64,000 nucleotides of DNA from Candidatus Dependentiae bacterium (GTDB lineage: Bacteria; Babelota; Babeliae; Babelales; RVW-14), in NCBI GenBank assembly GCA_018266175.1, contig JAFEAY010000003.1, forward strand, positions 397,103-461,102, given 5' to 3'. Position 1 is the stretch's first letter. The number at the start of each line of letters is the position of its first letter. Shown piece by piece: positions 47,857-57,550 of the stretch. The position numbers and the translations under genes are program-made. Under the pieces are notes generated by a model, which was not told the DNA's origin, searched no databases, and saw only the letters and a program-made list of their open reading frames with translations.

Positions 47857-48495
47857 CTACACTCGAAAAATAAGTTTACGAGTATCTGCAATAAGAAGTT
47901 CCTCAGCTGCAGCTGCATCGTTATTCAGAAGAGCATAGTGCAATGGAGTCCAGCCTTCGTTATCATGAATTTCTGTTTTCGCACCGGCTGCAAGAAGTAT
48001 TTGAAGCGTCATCAGATGGCCATTTTTAACTGCGCAATGAAGAGGCGTTGCTCCATCTGAATCAAGAACATTTTTATCTACCCCAGCATTAAGAAGAGCT
48101 TGGAGAATTTCTTCATGGCCTATCAAAGCAGCTTTATGAATGGCGGTAGAAGAAAAGTGAACAGAATCACCCTTCGCCCCGCATGTAAGAAGACTTTTTA
48201 CTTGCGTAAGATCTTTCTGATCAACTGCAAGAATAAGCTTTTCATCCAGTTCTCGTTGATTTTTTTGCACATCGGTTTCTGATGTAAACGGCTCACATGC
48301 AATAATTACTTGATTACGAAGAAGGTCTTGGTTTTGTGAGTAATCTTGACTTTTAGATGAATGTGCAGGAAGAAACTCTTCTTTATTAATTTGTGATGGG
48401 TCTTTCTCAACATTGACCTCCTCTTGAGCCAACAGATGATGAATATGAGGTGATAGTGATATGATAACGAATACAAAATAACGTTTTATATTCAT
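47857..48495 (-). CDS. Exported ankyrin-repeat protein
   Basis: A 212-residue protein starting at ATG 48495 with AAGGAA 7 bases before it. It has a signal peptide (MNIKRYFVFVIISLSPHI). Residues about 85-205 hold four ankyrin repeats (for example DGATPLHCAVKNGHLMTLQILLAAGAKTE, EGWTPLHYALLNNDAAAAEELL). Ankyrin proteins with export signals are common in host-associated bacteria and often bind host proteins. It lies between the toxin locus and the decayed toxin copy. Confidence 0.9.
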   Translation of the reverse strand: MNIKRYFVFVIISLSPHIHHLLAQEEVNVEKDPSQINKEEFLPAHSSKSQDYSQNQDLLRNQVIIACEPFTSETDVQKNQRELDEKLILAVDQKDLTQVKSLLTCGAKGDSVHFSSTAIHKAALIGHEEILQALLNAGVDKNVLDSDGATPLHCAVKNGHLMTLQILLAAGAKTEIHDNEGWTPLHYALLNNDAAAAEELLIADTRKLIFRV

Positions 48496-48608
48496 AAAAT
48501 ATTCCTTGGCCAAAAGTAAAAGGGTTTGATTTGTGCAAAATTCTAGCAAACATGCATGAGAAAGGCAAACCAAGACTGCAAGCCTATTTCGATGAGAGAG
48601 AAAACTTG

Positions 48609-48892
48609 TATAAAACTCAAAATGTTTATGAAAATTGGGATCAGATTTCTGCTGTCAGTGAACAATTTGTAACTGATATTCAAAATGATATGCATCACAA
48701 TACTGAATGGTTGGACAAAAACATTCAAGGAATTACTCAGCTTGCTTGCAATATCTTTCTAGCACAACGCGTTGCTGCAAAAATTAACCGCAGCAAGATC
48801 AGTCAATTAATCAATGGATTTAAACAACAAAAGGTGATGCCCACAATTGCGTTAACACTACAGCAAAGAAGGCCAAGGATTTAAAAAACTAA
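48609..48892 (+). pseudogene. Decayed fragment of the pretoxin region of a 44548-type gene
   Basis: The stretch reads YENWDQISAVSEQFVTDIQN... and matches residues of the 957-residue protein (YENWDQISAASQQFVTDIQN... DMHH.. WLDKNIQG.TQLAC.IFLA.RV). After NGFKQQK a shift of frame near 48838 is needed to continue the match (NCVNTTAKKAKDLK versus NCVNATAKKACENLK). There is no start codon with a proper signal and the toxin domain is gone. It is a broken duplicate; the remaining part ends near 48892, at the convergent gene. Confidence 0.85.
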
Positions 48893-49686
48893 ACCAACAT
48901 ATCTGGATCTTCGCATTGCACACAATGTACACCAGAACAAATAAAAGAGTCACTACAAATAAGACAGAGACAACAGATACCAAAAAGATCACTGAGCACC
49001 AAAGCCATTAATGCCCATGGTACCCATGAAGTGGGTACAAGTGTGGTTGTCGTTAAGACAAGAACAATAACAATTGAAATAAATCCACCAAGAAGAATCG
49101 GATACGCTCTATCAAGAACAAATTCAAACGCCCGCTTGTTCAGAGCTGCGCAATCAGCAATCCATTTACAGGTCAAGCTTTTACAAGAATACGATTGCAA
49201 AAGAAATGCAAGCTTCTCCAAATCGGCTTCTGACAACTCATGTTTACACTTCCAACAACGCTTATTACTTTCCATCAAAGCTTTTACCAAGCAACTACGA
49301 TGCGATTGCGATTCATTTTTAAGACAACAGGGTAACTCGCGAATAACCAAGTGATTCAGCAGTTTTTGCACAACCTCAAGAACCTGTTTGTCATCTGCTT
49401 GAGCAAGCACGATATTATTATTCTGTAAATGAGAGTTGGCGTAGGGTAACAAAGGCTGCAGCTCTTTTAAGCCCTCTTCTAAATTACCCTGCTCAATAAG
49501 CTTTACTACTTTTTTATGCAAACTTGGGTATGTTTTTCTAAGCTTTTTTAAAAGTTTTTCTTCGTCTAATTTTTTTAAAAGTTTCGTAGGATCGCAAGAA
49601 ATCAGCTCTTCAGTGCAAAAGTAACACTGGCCCTGAGCTGAAAGCATAAAAAAACAAAACGCTATAAACGCTATACCCCGTAACAT
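48889..49686 (-). CDS. Exported Cys-rich membrane protein with RING-like motif
   Basis: A 265-residue protein with signal peptide (MLRGIAFIAFCFFMLSAQ), a pair of cysteines after it (CYFC), Lys/Leu-rich helices, then CC ... SHRSCLVKALMESNKRCWKCKHEL. The H-x2-C-x11-C-x2-C layout is that of the second half of a RING finger. Two hydrophobic segments (about 190-245) and a last Cys cluster follow. AAGGAT precedes the ATG. A RING-like (ubiquitin-ligase) reading is inference. The metal-site set is incomplete. Confidence 0.7.
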   Translation of the reverse strand: MLRGIAFIAFCFFMLSAQGQCYFCTEELISCDPTKLLKKLDEEKLLKKLRKTYPSLHKKVVKLIEQGNLEEGLKELQPLLPYANSHLQNNNIVLAQADDKQVLEVVQKLLNHLVIRELPCCLKNESQSHRSCLVKALMESNKRCWKCKHELSEADLEKLAFLLQSYSCKSLTCKWIADCAALNKRAFEFVLDRAYPILLGGFISIVIVLVLTTTTLVPTSWVPWALMALVLSDLFGICCLCLICSDSFICSGVHCVQCEDPDMLV

Positions 49687-49840
49687 GTGCTTATCCTTGA
49701 TGTAAGTAATAAGTTTTTATTATTTGGGGCGAAGTTTAGCAGAGCCACAAAACCTGATCAAGCATCACTTTTGACTCTTTCTCAAGAACAAGTAGAATTG
49801 CCTAATCTTATCAACACAAATAAAGCGATGGCAACCATCA

Positions 49841-52800
49841 ATGAACTATAAAAAGAACTGCATAATTTTTTCTTACATAATTTCATTGTTTTTCGTCACA
49901 GCTTTATCGTTGCAAGCAGCACCAGCAGCGACGCCATCGCTTACTCTTGAAAGCCGTATTCTGAATGGTGAAAGCATCACGCTTCCCGTTAATACTATCC
50001 TTGAGTCATTTCTTGCAACCAATGGATATGACAGTTTTGCTCAAGCATTGATTAATCAAAGTAATGGAATAAAACCTGCTCCAAATCCAATTCGTCAGGC
50101 ACTTGCACAAAAATGGATTCAAAACGCTGTTGGCCATATCTTTCATGATGAACTGCGCTCCTTTCTTGAAATTGTAGTCAATGCCTGCGACGCATCCGTT
50201 ACACCTGACAAGTCGGTTGGAAAATTTGGCATGGGTTTTTTCTCAATACTCAAACTCCTGAGCTTTCTTGATACGCAAGGAACATCAATAACTATTGATA
50301 CAACGTACAAAATAGGCAACAAATTACAACGCTATGCCATGCTACTCAAACACCGATGCGCAATAAGCAGACTTGCTGAAGAGCAAAACTCAAACGACAT
50401 TATGGTAACATTTACTGGCAAGCCAGTACCAAAAAAAGCTTCTTCCGGAACGACCATCACCATTACACCAAACCAAGGATCCTTTTCTATCTCCACGCTA
50501 TCAAGGCTACTTAACTACACCATGTATCTTCGCTGCTATCCACACACACCTATTATTCTTTCGTTGAACTGGAGAAGAGATAAAGGGCAAGAGACTATTA
50601 ACCAGTCCAGCGCACGCAACGGAGGCAGCACCGTTCGCGTTGAGTTGAGCCCAACGCAACTCAGTATCTCCGATCAAGGAGTTGGAATCCCGCTTCAGAC
50701 GGCACTTAATCAGCTCCTTATTCCCAGTAGCTCAAGTAAAAAGCCAACTGGTTCACAAAATGTTTTACCCAGTATACAAACTCAACTACCCTGCTTAATC
50801 GAACAAAAGGGTGTAACCATCGATGATGTATCCCACTTTTTTATTGCAATCAATGGCGTTATTGTTATTGATAAATATTTGCCTAAAAAAATTATTAACC
50901 CCGCAGGCAAAGTATGTGACTTGATTGTGCACATGCCCCAAGGCACCCAACTAACGCTTGCACGCAATGAGTTACTCATCAAGCCAGATGGCTCCAGCTT
51001 AGAAGAAGCCTATCTGCAAAGCATCATTACCAACACCATTAAAGTACTTGTACAATCATATTACGAAGATGTAAGCCTGCTTGAAGCACTGCACCTAGGA
51101 ATAACTACTTGGGAAACAGAGTCTGCCGCCTCGCACCTGAATGGCAGATTTACCTCATTTCTACAACATGAACTTGACCGACTTTTATCTGAAAGCAAAA
51201 CATGCTTTGCCGTGCCACTCTGCATAACTCCACAGTTTGTTACGTCGCTGCTGCCACAAAGTTCTGCACGCACGATCGCCATCAACCCAGCACTGGTCTA
51301 CCACAACTACGAACCCTTTGAAGAATTTTTAATTAAAAGCTATGAGCAACAACTCAGTCAAGACCAGAAATCTCACCATTATGAAATAAAGCACAAGGGC
51401 TTCACGTGCTCGCTTATTCAAGGGATGCATGTATTTTTTGTTTCTGATAAATTTTTAAAAGAACCCTCTATGCTTGGACTGCGAACATGCCTTTTTGTTC
51501 CTGAAAATTTTATCACCCAAGCAGGCTCACACACTGCGCTGACTAACCGACTTTTAACAGCCCTGCCAACACAAAAGCTCCGACCTGGAACTCAGGCAAA
51601 AAGCAAATTATTGGCGTTTAAAGAAATCCAATCAAGTGATCCAAATTGGAAAAAAGATTGCATCACGATTGGTATAGATGAAGAACAACTCAAAGCGTCA
51701 AGCGCACGTGACAGCGCATGGGTCAATACCATAACACGCCCACTGAGCAAGCTTGCTCCCACGCTCAAAGAATGCTTGCACGAAAACATTCGAGGCTTTA
51801 ATGTTTTTGAAATATTGACCAATCAATCAGAAAAAATTTCGACTAAAACCAAAGAAAAACTCGCAAGTCTCAAGCAATCGTACCTTGGTTGCAGTAACGC
51901 CTATTTCACCATCAACAACGCTGACATTTCCTTCATCTATGGGGAGCAACCAACACTATTCACACATCACAATGGCACCTTTACCGCGTGGGGAGCGGCA
52001 ATGGTCTGGCTGCTTGAAAAGTTTGAAGCTGACCCTGATGGTAAAAAAATAATTTCTAAGTTGCTACAATTTCAGCGACTCGATTTTGCTCGTAAAACAG
52101 ATTTACTGATGCGCAACAAAAAGCTTGCCGCTGGCACCCTGTACGTTCCTGGCATGTGCCTTGGAACACCGGTTGCAATCCTTGCAGCAATAGCAAAAGC
52201 TCATCGCTCATCGCCTATGATGATCAAGCTTTTGACAACAATAGTTAACCATGCTCGCTCACTTGAAGAATTGATCTTTATTGGCTTAGCGCTCAACACC
52301 ATGTCACACGATGGACTCAAGCAGCTCTGCTGTACACGCGGTTTGATCGCAATAAACCAGGCACTCAAACATTACGTACAAGAAAAGATTGATCATGAAC
52401 TTTTGGAAAAATTTTATCAAGCAACATGGGAAATCGATTTTACTCAAGCCAAAAGCATGCTGACAGTATGCATGGAACAAGAGCCTTCATGCTCTGCACT
52501 GCACAGACTTTTACGATCATTGGTTAACCAGCAGACAGAATTACCAGAATTAAAATCATCCCTTCCTCCTGCGCTCTCTTCAATTTCTCAACTTAATAAA
52601 CCAAATAGCAAACCCCTACTTCTATCACAACTCGTCAGCGCGCATTGCGTTGGTGCTGGACTTATTGATGACTTGATCAATAATCGGACTGAACAACTAA
52701 AAATTCGTGTTGCACAAACAACGGGAACTCAACTGGGAAAAATTAGTCAAAATATTGAAGCTGGAAGTGAAAAAGATCCTCTTGAAGGAACATTGATCGA

Positions 52801-55066
52801 ATGTATCCAAAATTCAATTGATGCAACAAAAAGTCTTTATCAAGCCTCCGCATCGCTCTTTACAACAAACAATACTCAAGCTCGCGCGCATATTGATATC
52901 TCACTGGGCTGGATGCGCAGTACATCGCCAGATGCATCGTCAATTGTGCTCACGCTGCAAGACTATGCAGGATTTCCCAGCTTAAAAGAATTACTGACAG
53001 ACTTCATACTTCCAGACTTGAGTAGTAAAACCTCGGCTCAGGGATTTGTTGGACAGATGGGTAATGGATCATTTAAACTCTATCAGGATGCACAAACGGT
53101 TCATATTCTCACGCGCACAACAAAAGAACCTACACGCTGCTTTCTGCTGACCATCACTCCAATTCGAAATTCATCAACAAATTTAGTTGAAGATTTACAG
53201 CTCACTTGGCACGATGTTTCAAACCATATTGCATCCACTGCACCGCAGTTTTTTGGAACATCAATCACCGTTTCTTTTCAAGAAACTGAACACACCTACA
53301 CTGAAATGACGCTTGCAAGTACGCTCGATTTTTTACGTAATGCAATTGGAAGCTGCAATGCTCAACTCGATAATGGCAAGCCATTTACAATTACACTCAA
53401 CGGAGAGCAAGCACTCAACCAGCCAGATAATATTAAACTTCTTTATGAACATACGGTGAAGCATGAAACGATATGCAAACTCTTCAAGCATCATGCTCCA
53501 TCAAAACCAAGTTATATCACCACGGCAGGAATACCATTTAGGCCACTGAGCAGCACCATACAAGAGCTCAATCTCTTACCTAAAAATTTTTGCAAGGAGC
53601 TTCAGCAAGGTTACATTGTTGATCTTGCACCAGGCTTTTACCAACCGGTCCAAAGTCGAACTCATTTGCAATTAAGCGAAGAAAACAGGCAAGCGTTGTG
53701 CAGAGTCCTCTTTGAGCTCTTCTTTATTGATGGCGTACAACAGGCTGTAACAGAAATTGAAACACCAAAAGCTTTTTATACTTTTTTATCAAGAAATTTT
53801 ACACATTTTTTAAGTAACAAAAGCATGCTACAGCTCGAACTTAATGCCAATGATAATAAAAATTTCCAAGAAGCTTTTGAAAAATTTGTTACGTTGAGTA
53901 AGCAATCGAATTTTTTATCCAAAGAGTTCTTTTTTGATTTCTATAAGCCACTCATGCTCAGCGGGTATAAACTTTCCAGCTTTTATGACTTGATTGATTC
54001 GGTCTGCAAGAAAACATCGTATACTCATCGAAAATTTCATACAAAACTTGGCGAGTCGTATTTAGAGGAATGCAGAGAAGCTCTTATCCAACGAATTGAG
54101 TCAATCGATATCAACACACCAGCTGAAGAATCACTTGAATCCTTGAAAAATGATTTCAATATCCATTTAACCCTTAATACAAAGCGTCTTTCTAATGCGT
54201 TTCATGCGATTAGCGATAAAGTAATCGAAGAATGCTTTAATGAAATTACATCATCCAACAAACACGCTATCCCCTCAATCGGCAAACAATTTATCGAAAA
54301 AATTGCAATGGGCTGGGTTAAAAGAAAAACAGGTACGGGCAATTCTGAAATTGATCGCTGCTATGCAATCAACCTACTCTTTAATCATAAACTTTTCGCA
54401 CCGCTTGTTGCAGCTGCCGAAAAAGAGCGTCAAACGCAGCTCGAAAAAGATAAACTGGCTCGACAAAAATTAGTCCGTCCTCAAATAATTATAAAAAAAG
54501 TTGATCCACAACCGATAAAAAGAACGACTATTCCCGAAGCACATCTCAAACTCTTAAAAGAAGCATGGACTCTTTTCTGTCAAGAATATTTCATTGCACT
54601 TGGAACACCTCGTCCAGAAATTTCCTGCTCACTTTCATCAATCCTTTCCTCTCAGGTTGCAGGATGTTATGTCTATCAAGATAAGGCTATTTTACTCAAC
54701 TCCGATTCAATTAATGTTGACGAACAACTCAAACTCATACACGCACTCATCGTTTATGATCCACAAAAAATGTCGATTGCTCCCATCATTGAATCATCGG
54801 CTTTCAAGAAGCTTTATGCACCAACAATTGGTAACGCTCCAACACTCCTTCATGAATTAGAGCATGCTCGAAGACATGAAAAGCTTGATCATGACACTCA
54901 TCAAATCTCTGGATGCGGCACCCATACCCACGGCTATGATGCACAGGGCAATTTGGTCCATTTTGACGCGTGTGCCAACAGCTGGGGGGCATATGCAATT
55001 GGTCATGGATTATTTGAAGCTTGGGCTCTTAAATTAAAGGATTTATTCTCTGAAAAGCACGACTAG
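49841..55066 (+). CDS. Giant exported protein with two GHKL-ATPase-like motif sets and a C-terminal HExxH motif
   Basis: A 1741-residue protein with signal peptide (to about residue 30). First module: E110-IVV-N114-ACDA (N-box) and G127-KFGMGFFS (Hsp90-like G2 box), then D278-Q-G-V-G-I, a G1-type box that comes after the G2 box. Second module: E987-CIQ-N991-SIDA (N-box), D1041-YAGF (G1) and G1068-FVGQMGNG (G2). Both G1 regions continue L...LIP..SSK, so the modules share ancestry. Near the C-terminus HELEH (1671-1675) fits a zinc metalloprotease, followed by a His-rich segment. The gene has no clear Shine-Dalgarno. Gene family unknown to me; ATPase and peptidase roles are inferred from motifs. 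Confidence 0.8.
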   Translation: MNYKKNCIIFSYIISLFFVTALSLQAAPAATPSLTLESRILNGESITLPVNTILESFLATNGYDSFAQALINQSNGIKPAPNPIRQALAQKWIQNAVGHIFHDELRSFLEIVVNACDASVTPDKSVGKFGMGFFSILKLLSFLDTQGTSITIDTTYKIGNKLQRYAMLLKHRCAISRLAEEQNSNDIMVTFTGKPVPKKASSGTTITITPNQGSFSISTLSRLLNYTMYLRCYPHTPIILSLNWRRDKGQETINQSSARNGGSTVRVELSPTQLSISDQGVGIPLQTALNQLLIPSSSSKKPTGSQNVLPSIQTQLPCLIEQKGVTIDDVSHFFIAINGVIVIDKYLPKKIINPAGKVCDLIVHMPQGTQLTLARNELLIKPDGSSLEEAYLQSIITNTIKVLVQSYYEDVSLLEALHLGITTWETESAASHLNGRFTSFLQHELDRLLSESKTCFAVPLCITPQFVTSLLPQSSARTIAINPALVYHNYEPFEEFLIKSYEQQLSQDQKSHHYEIKHKGFTCSLIQGMHVFFVSDKFLKEPSMLGLRTCLFVPENFITQAGSHTALTNRLLTALPTQKLRPGTQAKSKLLAFKEIQSSDPNWKKDCITIGIDEEQLKASSARDSAWVNTITRPLSKLAPTLKECLHENIRGFNVFEILTNQSEKISTKTKEKLASLKQSYLGCSNAYFTINNADISFIYGEQPTLFTHHNGTFTAWGAAMVWLLEKFEADPDGKKIISKLLQFQRLDFARKTDLLMRNKKLAAGTLYVPGMCLGTPVAILAAIAKAHRSSPMMIKLLTTIVNHARSLEELIFIGLALNTMSHDGLKQLCCTRGLIAINQALKHYVQEKIDHELLEKFYQATWEIDFTQAKSMLTVCMEQEPSCSALHRLLRSLVNQQTELPELKSSLPPALSSISQLNKPNSKPLLLSQLVSAHCVGAGLIDDLINNRTEQLKIRVAQTTGTQLGKISQNIEAGSEKDPLEGTLIECIQNSIDATKSLYQASASLFTTNNTQARAHIDISLGWMRSTSPDASSIVLTLQDYAGFPSLKELLTDFILPDLSSKTSAQGFVGQMGNGSFKLYQDAQTVHILTRTTKEPTRCFLLTITPIRNSSTNLVEDLQLTWHDVSNHIASTAPQFFGTSITVSFQETEHTYTEMTLASTLDFLRNAIGSCNAQLDNGKPFTITLNGEQALNQPDNIKLLYEHTVKHETICKLFKHHAPSKPSYITTAGIPFRPLSSTIQELNLLPKNFCKELQQGYIVDLAPGFYQPVQSRTHLQLSEENRQALCRVLFELFFIDGVQQAVTEIETPKAFYTFLSRNFTHFLSNKSMLQLELNANDNKNFQEAFEKFVTLSKQSNFLSKEFFFDFYKPLMLSGYKLSSFYDLIDSVCKKTSYTHRKFHTKLGESYLEECREALIQRIESIDINTPAEESLESLKNDFNIHLTLNTKRLSNAFHAISDKVIEECFNEITSSNKHAIPSIGKQFIEKIAMGWVKRKTGTGNSEIDRCYAINLLFNHKLFAPLVAAAEKERQTQLEKDKLARQKLVRPQIIIKKVDPQPIKRTTIPEAHLKLLKEAWTLFCQEYFIALGTPRPEISCSLSSILSSQVAGCYVYQDKAILLNSDSINVDEQLKLIHALIVYDPQKMSIAPIIESSAFKKLYAPTIGNAPTLLHELEHARRHEKLDHDTHQISGCGTHTHGYDAQGNLVHFDACANSWGAYAIGHGLFEAWALKLKDLFSEKHD

Positions 55067-55107
55067 ATCGACCATGTCGTCAATAAAAACTTTTTTTATC
55101 TTAATTC

Positions 55108-55135
55108 TTGACAAATAGAAACGATACTATATAAT
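55108..55135 (+). promoter_or_regulatory. Promoter of the DEAD-box helicase gene
   Basis: A perfect TTGACA and perfect TATAAT separated by 16 bases. The leader would be about 160 bases. Confidence 0.85.
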
Positions 55136-55141
55136 TAAGAA

Positions 55142-55304
55142 GTTACGTATATAGTAGTATTGTCATATATATTTCTGATGACTTTTACGTCTCATGAGGG
55201 ATCACATTCATTGACCGGATGCCATTTAATAAATGTGATGATGAACAGTACTAACGAACATACAACGTTATGTATCCATCACAATTATTAACTAAAGGGT
55301 TACC
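55142..55304 (+). promoter_or_regulatory. Long structured leader of the helicase mRNA
   Basis: An untranslated region of about 160 bases. It can form an 8-bp stem (ATCACATT at 55201 with AATGTGAT at 55232). Cold-shock helicase mRNAs in other bacteria have long leaders; that role here is inference. Confidence 0.4.
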
Positions 55305-56759
55305 ATGAATAAATGTACCTTCGAATCTCTATTGTTATCACAAGAAACACTTCAAGCGCTCACCTCAATGGGCTACACAGAACCAACTCCTATTCAAGCT
55401 GAAGCTATCCCTGTGATGCTCACCGGCGTTGACATGATTGGTCAAGCTAAAACAGGAACAGGTAAAACTGCAGCATTTGCGCTTCCTATTATCGAAAAAA
55501 TTAATTCTGCAGAGCGTAATACTCAAGCATTAATCATGTGCCCAACACGTGAGCTTGCATTACAAGTATGTGATCAAATTCAAAAACTTGGTCAATTCAA
55601 ACGATTGAATATTGTTGCTATTTATGGCGGCGATCCAATCGAACGACAAATGATGCAACTTCGTAAAGGTGCTCACATTGTTGTTGGAACACCAGGCAGA
55701 CTTCTTGATCATATTAACCGTGGCTCATTGCACCTTGATAATGTAAATACACTTGTACTTGATGAAGCAGACGAAATGCTGGACATGGGCTTCCTTGATG
55801 ATATCGAGGCAATCATCAGCGAAACACCTGAGACTCGCCAAACGGTTCTTTTCTCCGCAACAATGTCCACAAGAATTAAACAACTTGCACAGAAATTCCA
55901 AAACGACCCAAAGATGGTCACCATCACCGCCTCAACCATTACCTCAAATACTATTGAAGAGTGCTACTTCCACGTTGATTCTTCATCAAAACCAGCACTG
56001 CTTTCAGTCTTGGTAACAATGTACGATCCTACACTTGCTATCGTGTTTTGCAACACCAAACGCAAAGTAGAAGATGTTATTGATGCATTGCAAGCGCGTG
56101 GTCATTTGGCTGATGGTTTGCATGGCGATATGAACCAAAGCAAACGTAACCGTGTTATGGAAAAATTCCGTAACAAACAAGTTAAAATCCTCGTTGCAAC
56201 CGACGTTGCAGCTCGTGGCATTGACGTATCAGATATTGATGTTGTATTTAACTTTGATCTTCCAAATGATAAAGAGTCTTATGTTCACCGTATCGGTCGA
56301 ACTGGACGAGCTGGAAAATTGGGTAAAGCAATTAGCTTGGTCTCTGGACGCGATGTTTCATTGTTGAGATTTATTCAACGCTATACATCAGCACCAATCA
56401 AACAACTTCCATTGCCAACAGCGCAAGATATTGAAAAAGCACAAGCTCAAAGAATCTTCTCAAAGATTCAAGAGGTTCGTACCAACAACAATCTTGATGT
56501 GTTGAAAAAAGTTGTACAACAACTTCATGAAGATCATCAAATTGCATATGATGAAATTGCGGCCGCATTACTACACCTTCGTACAAAAAAAGTAAGCACC
56601 AGCGATATCAAGAGTGACACAAGCCGTAGCTCATCATCCGATTATTATGAATCAGGTCGCGGACGATCACGATCTTATTCTTCATCGTATGATCGCCGTC
56701 GTCCATCATTTCGACGCGATAATGCAAGCAATAGCCACAGCCGATATGACAGAAACTAA
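55305..56759 (+). CDS. DEAD-box ATP-dependent RNA helicase
   Basis: A 484-residue helicase. In order: Q-motif region (GYTEPTPIQAEAIP), motif I AKTGTGKT, Ia PTRELALQV, GTPGR, II LDEAD, III SAT, then VFCNTKRKVED, ATDVAARGID and VI HRIGRTGRAG. A helical segment and an Arg/Ser/Tyr-rich tail (GRGRSRSYSSSYDRRR) follow, typical of RNA-binding tails. AAAGGG lies 5 bases before the ATG. It probably unwinds rRNA and mRNA, like CsdA/DeaD or RhlE. Confidence 0.96.
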   Translation: MNKCTFESLLLSQETLQALTSMGYTEPTPIQAEAIPVMLTGVDMIGQAKTGTGKTAAFALPIIEKINSAERNTQALIMCPTRELALQVCDQIQKLGQFKRLNIVAIYGGDPIERQMMQLRKGAHIVVGTPGRLLDHINRGSLHLDNVNTLVLDEADEMLDMGFLDDIEAIISETPETRQTVLFSATMSTRIKQLAQKFQNDPKMVTITASTITSNTIEECYFHVDSSSKPALLSVLVTMYDPTLAIVFCNTKRKVEDVIDALQARGHLADGLHGDMNQSKRNRVMEKFRNKQVKILVATDVAARGIDVSDIDVVFNFDLPNDKESYVHRIGRTGRAGKLGKAISLVSGRDVSLLRFIQRYTSAPIKQLPLPTAQDIEKAQAQRIFSKIQEVRTNNNLDVLKKVVQQLHEDHQIAYDEIAAALLHLRTKKVSTSDIKSDTSRSSSSDYYESGRGRSRSYSSSYDRRRPSFRRDNASNSHSRYDRN

Positions 56760-56790
56760 TAATTCATAGATTATGAATTACTAAAAAGTT

Positions 56791-56830
56791 AAAGCGCCAT
56801 CGGGAATATTTTCCGGTGGCGCTTTTTTAT
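56791..56830 (+). terminator. Terminator after the helicase
   Basis: A 13-bp stem (56791-56803 with 56813-56825, one G-T pair) followed by TTTTTTATTTT. Confidence 0.92.
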
Positions 56831-56929
56831 TTTAAAAAGTTTGCATATTTCTTTTGCAAATATTGAAACCCAATTCCTCTCTTCATTATCTTAAATAATA
56901 ATTTTTGAATTATTTTGACGGAGGAGAGA

Positions 56930-57550
56930 ATGATTTCATTGAAAACCATCTTTTTAAGTATAGTACTTGTATCTTTTTTCCATGCACAAGCTATGCAAGA
57001 ATCTGAACAACAATCTGATAGTCTATTACGAGCTTCTCAGCGCGGAGATCTGGAGCAAGTCATAGAATTACTGAGCAATGCAGATATCAATATCAATATT
57101 CAGGACAGCAAAGGCTTAACTCCTCTCCACTGGGCAATAGTAAATAACCATGAGCACATCATAAGGGAGCTTCTTGAACATGGCGCAAGCACCATTATAA
57201 AAACAGAATCTTTTCTTCAAGATAACGATGGCTACACGCCAGGACATATTGCTGTTATGCGGGGAAATCTTAAGATTGTACAGGCACTCACGAGCGTCAA
57301 TAATGGTTGGGATAATTGGATCAATGTGAGCAACAATATGGGCAACACTCCACTCCACTTTGCAGCATCAGCTCAAAATCCCAATCCTGAAATCATAAAG
57401 ACCTTATGTAATGCTGGCGCTCTGGTTAATGCACGAAACAATAGAGAACGAACAGCCTTGCACATAGCGATGCTTTACGGTCATGATGATGTGGTAGCGC
57501 AACTGCTCTACTACGGAGCAGATATCTCTCTAATCTCACGCCTCTGCTGA
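56930..57550 (+). CDS. Exported ankyrin-repeat protein, second copy type
   Basis: A 206-residue protein starting at ATG 56930, with GGAGGAGAGA in front. Signal peptide (MISLKTIFLSIVLVSFFHAQ). From residue 25 on it is made of about five ankyrin repeats (KGLTPLHWAIVNNHEHIIRELLEHG, DGYTPGHIAVMRGNLKIVQAL, MGNTPLHFAASAQNPNPEIIKTL, ERTALHIAMLYGHDDVV). Its 3' end overlaps the convergent glycosidase by 40 bases. Confidence 0.9.
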   Translation: MISLKTIFLSIVLVSFFHAQAMQESEQQSDSLLRASQRGDLEQVIELLSNADININIQDSKGLTPLHWAIVNNHEHIIRELLEHGASTIIKTESFLQDNDGYTPGHIAVMRGNLKIVQALTSVNNGWDNWINVSNNMGNTPLHFAASAQNPNPEIIKTLCNAGALVNARNNRERTALHIAMLYGHDDVVAQLLYYGADISLISRLC

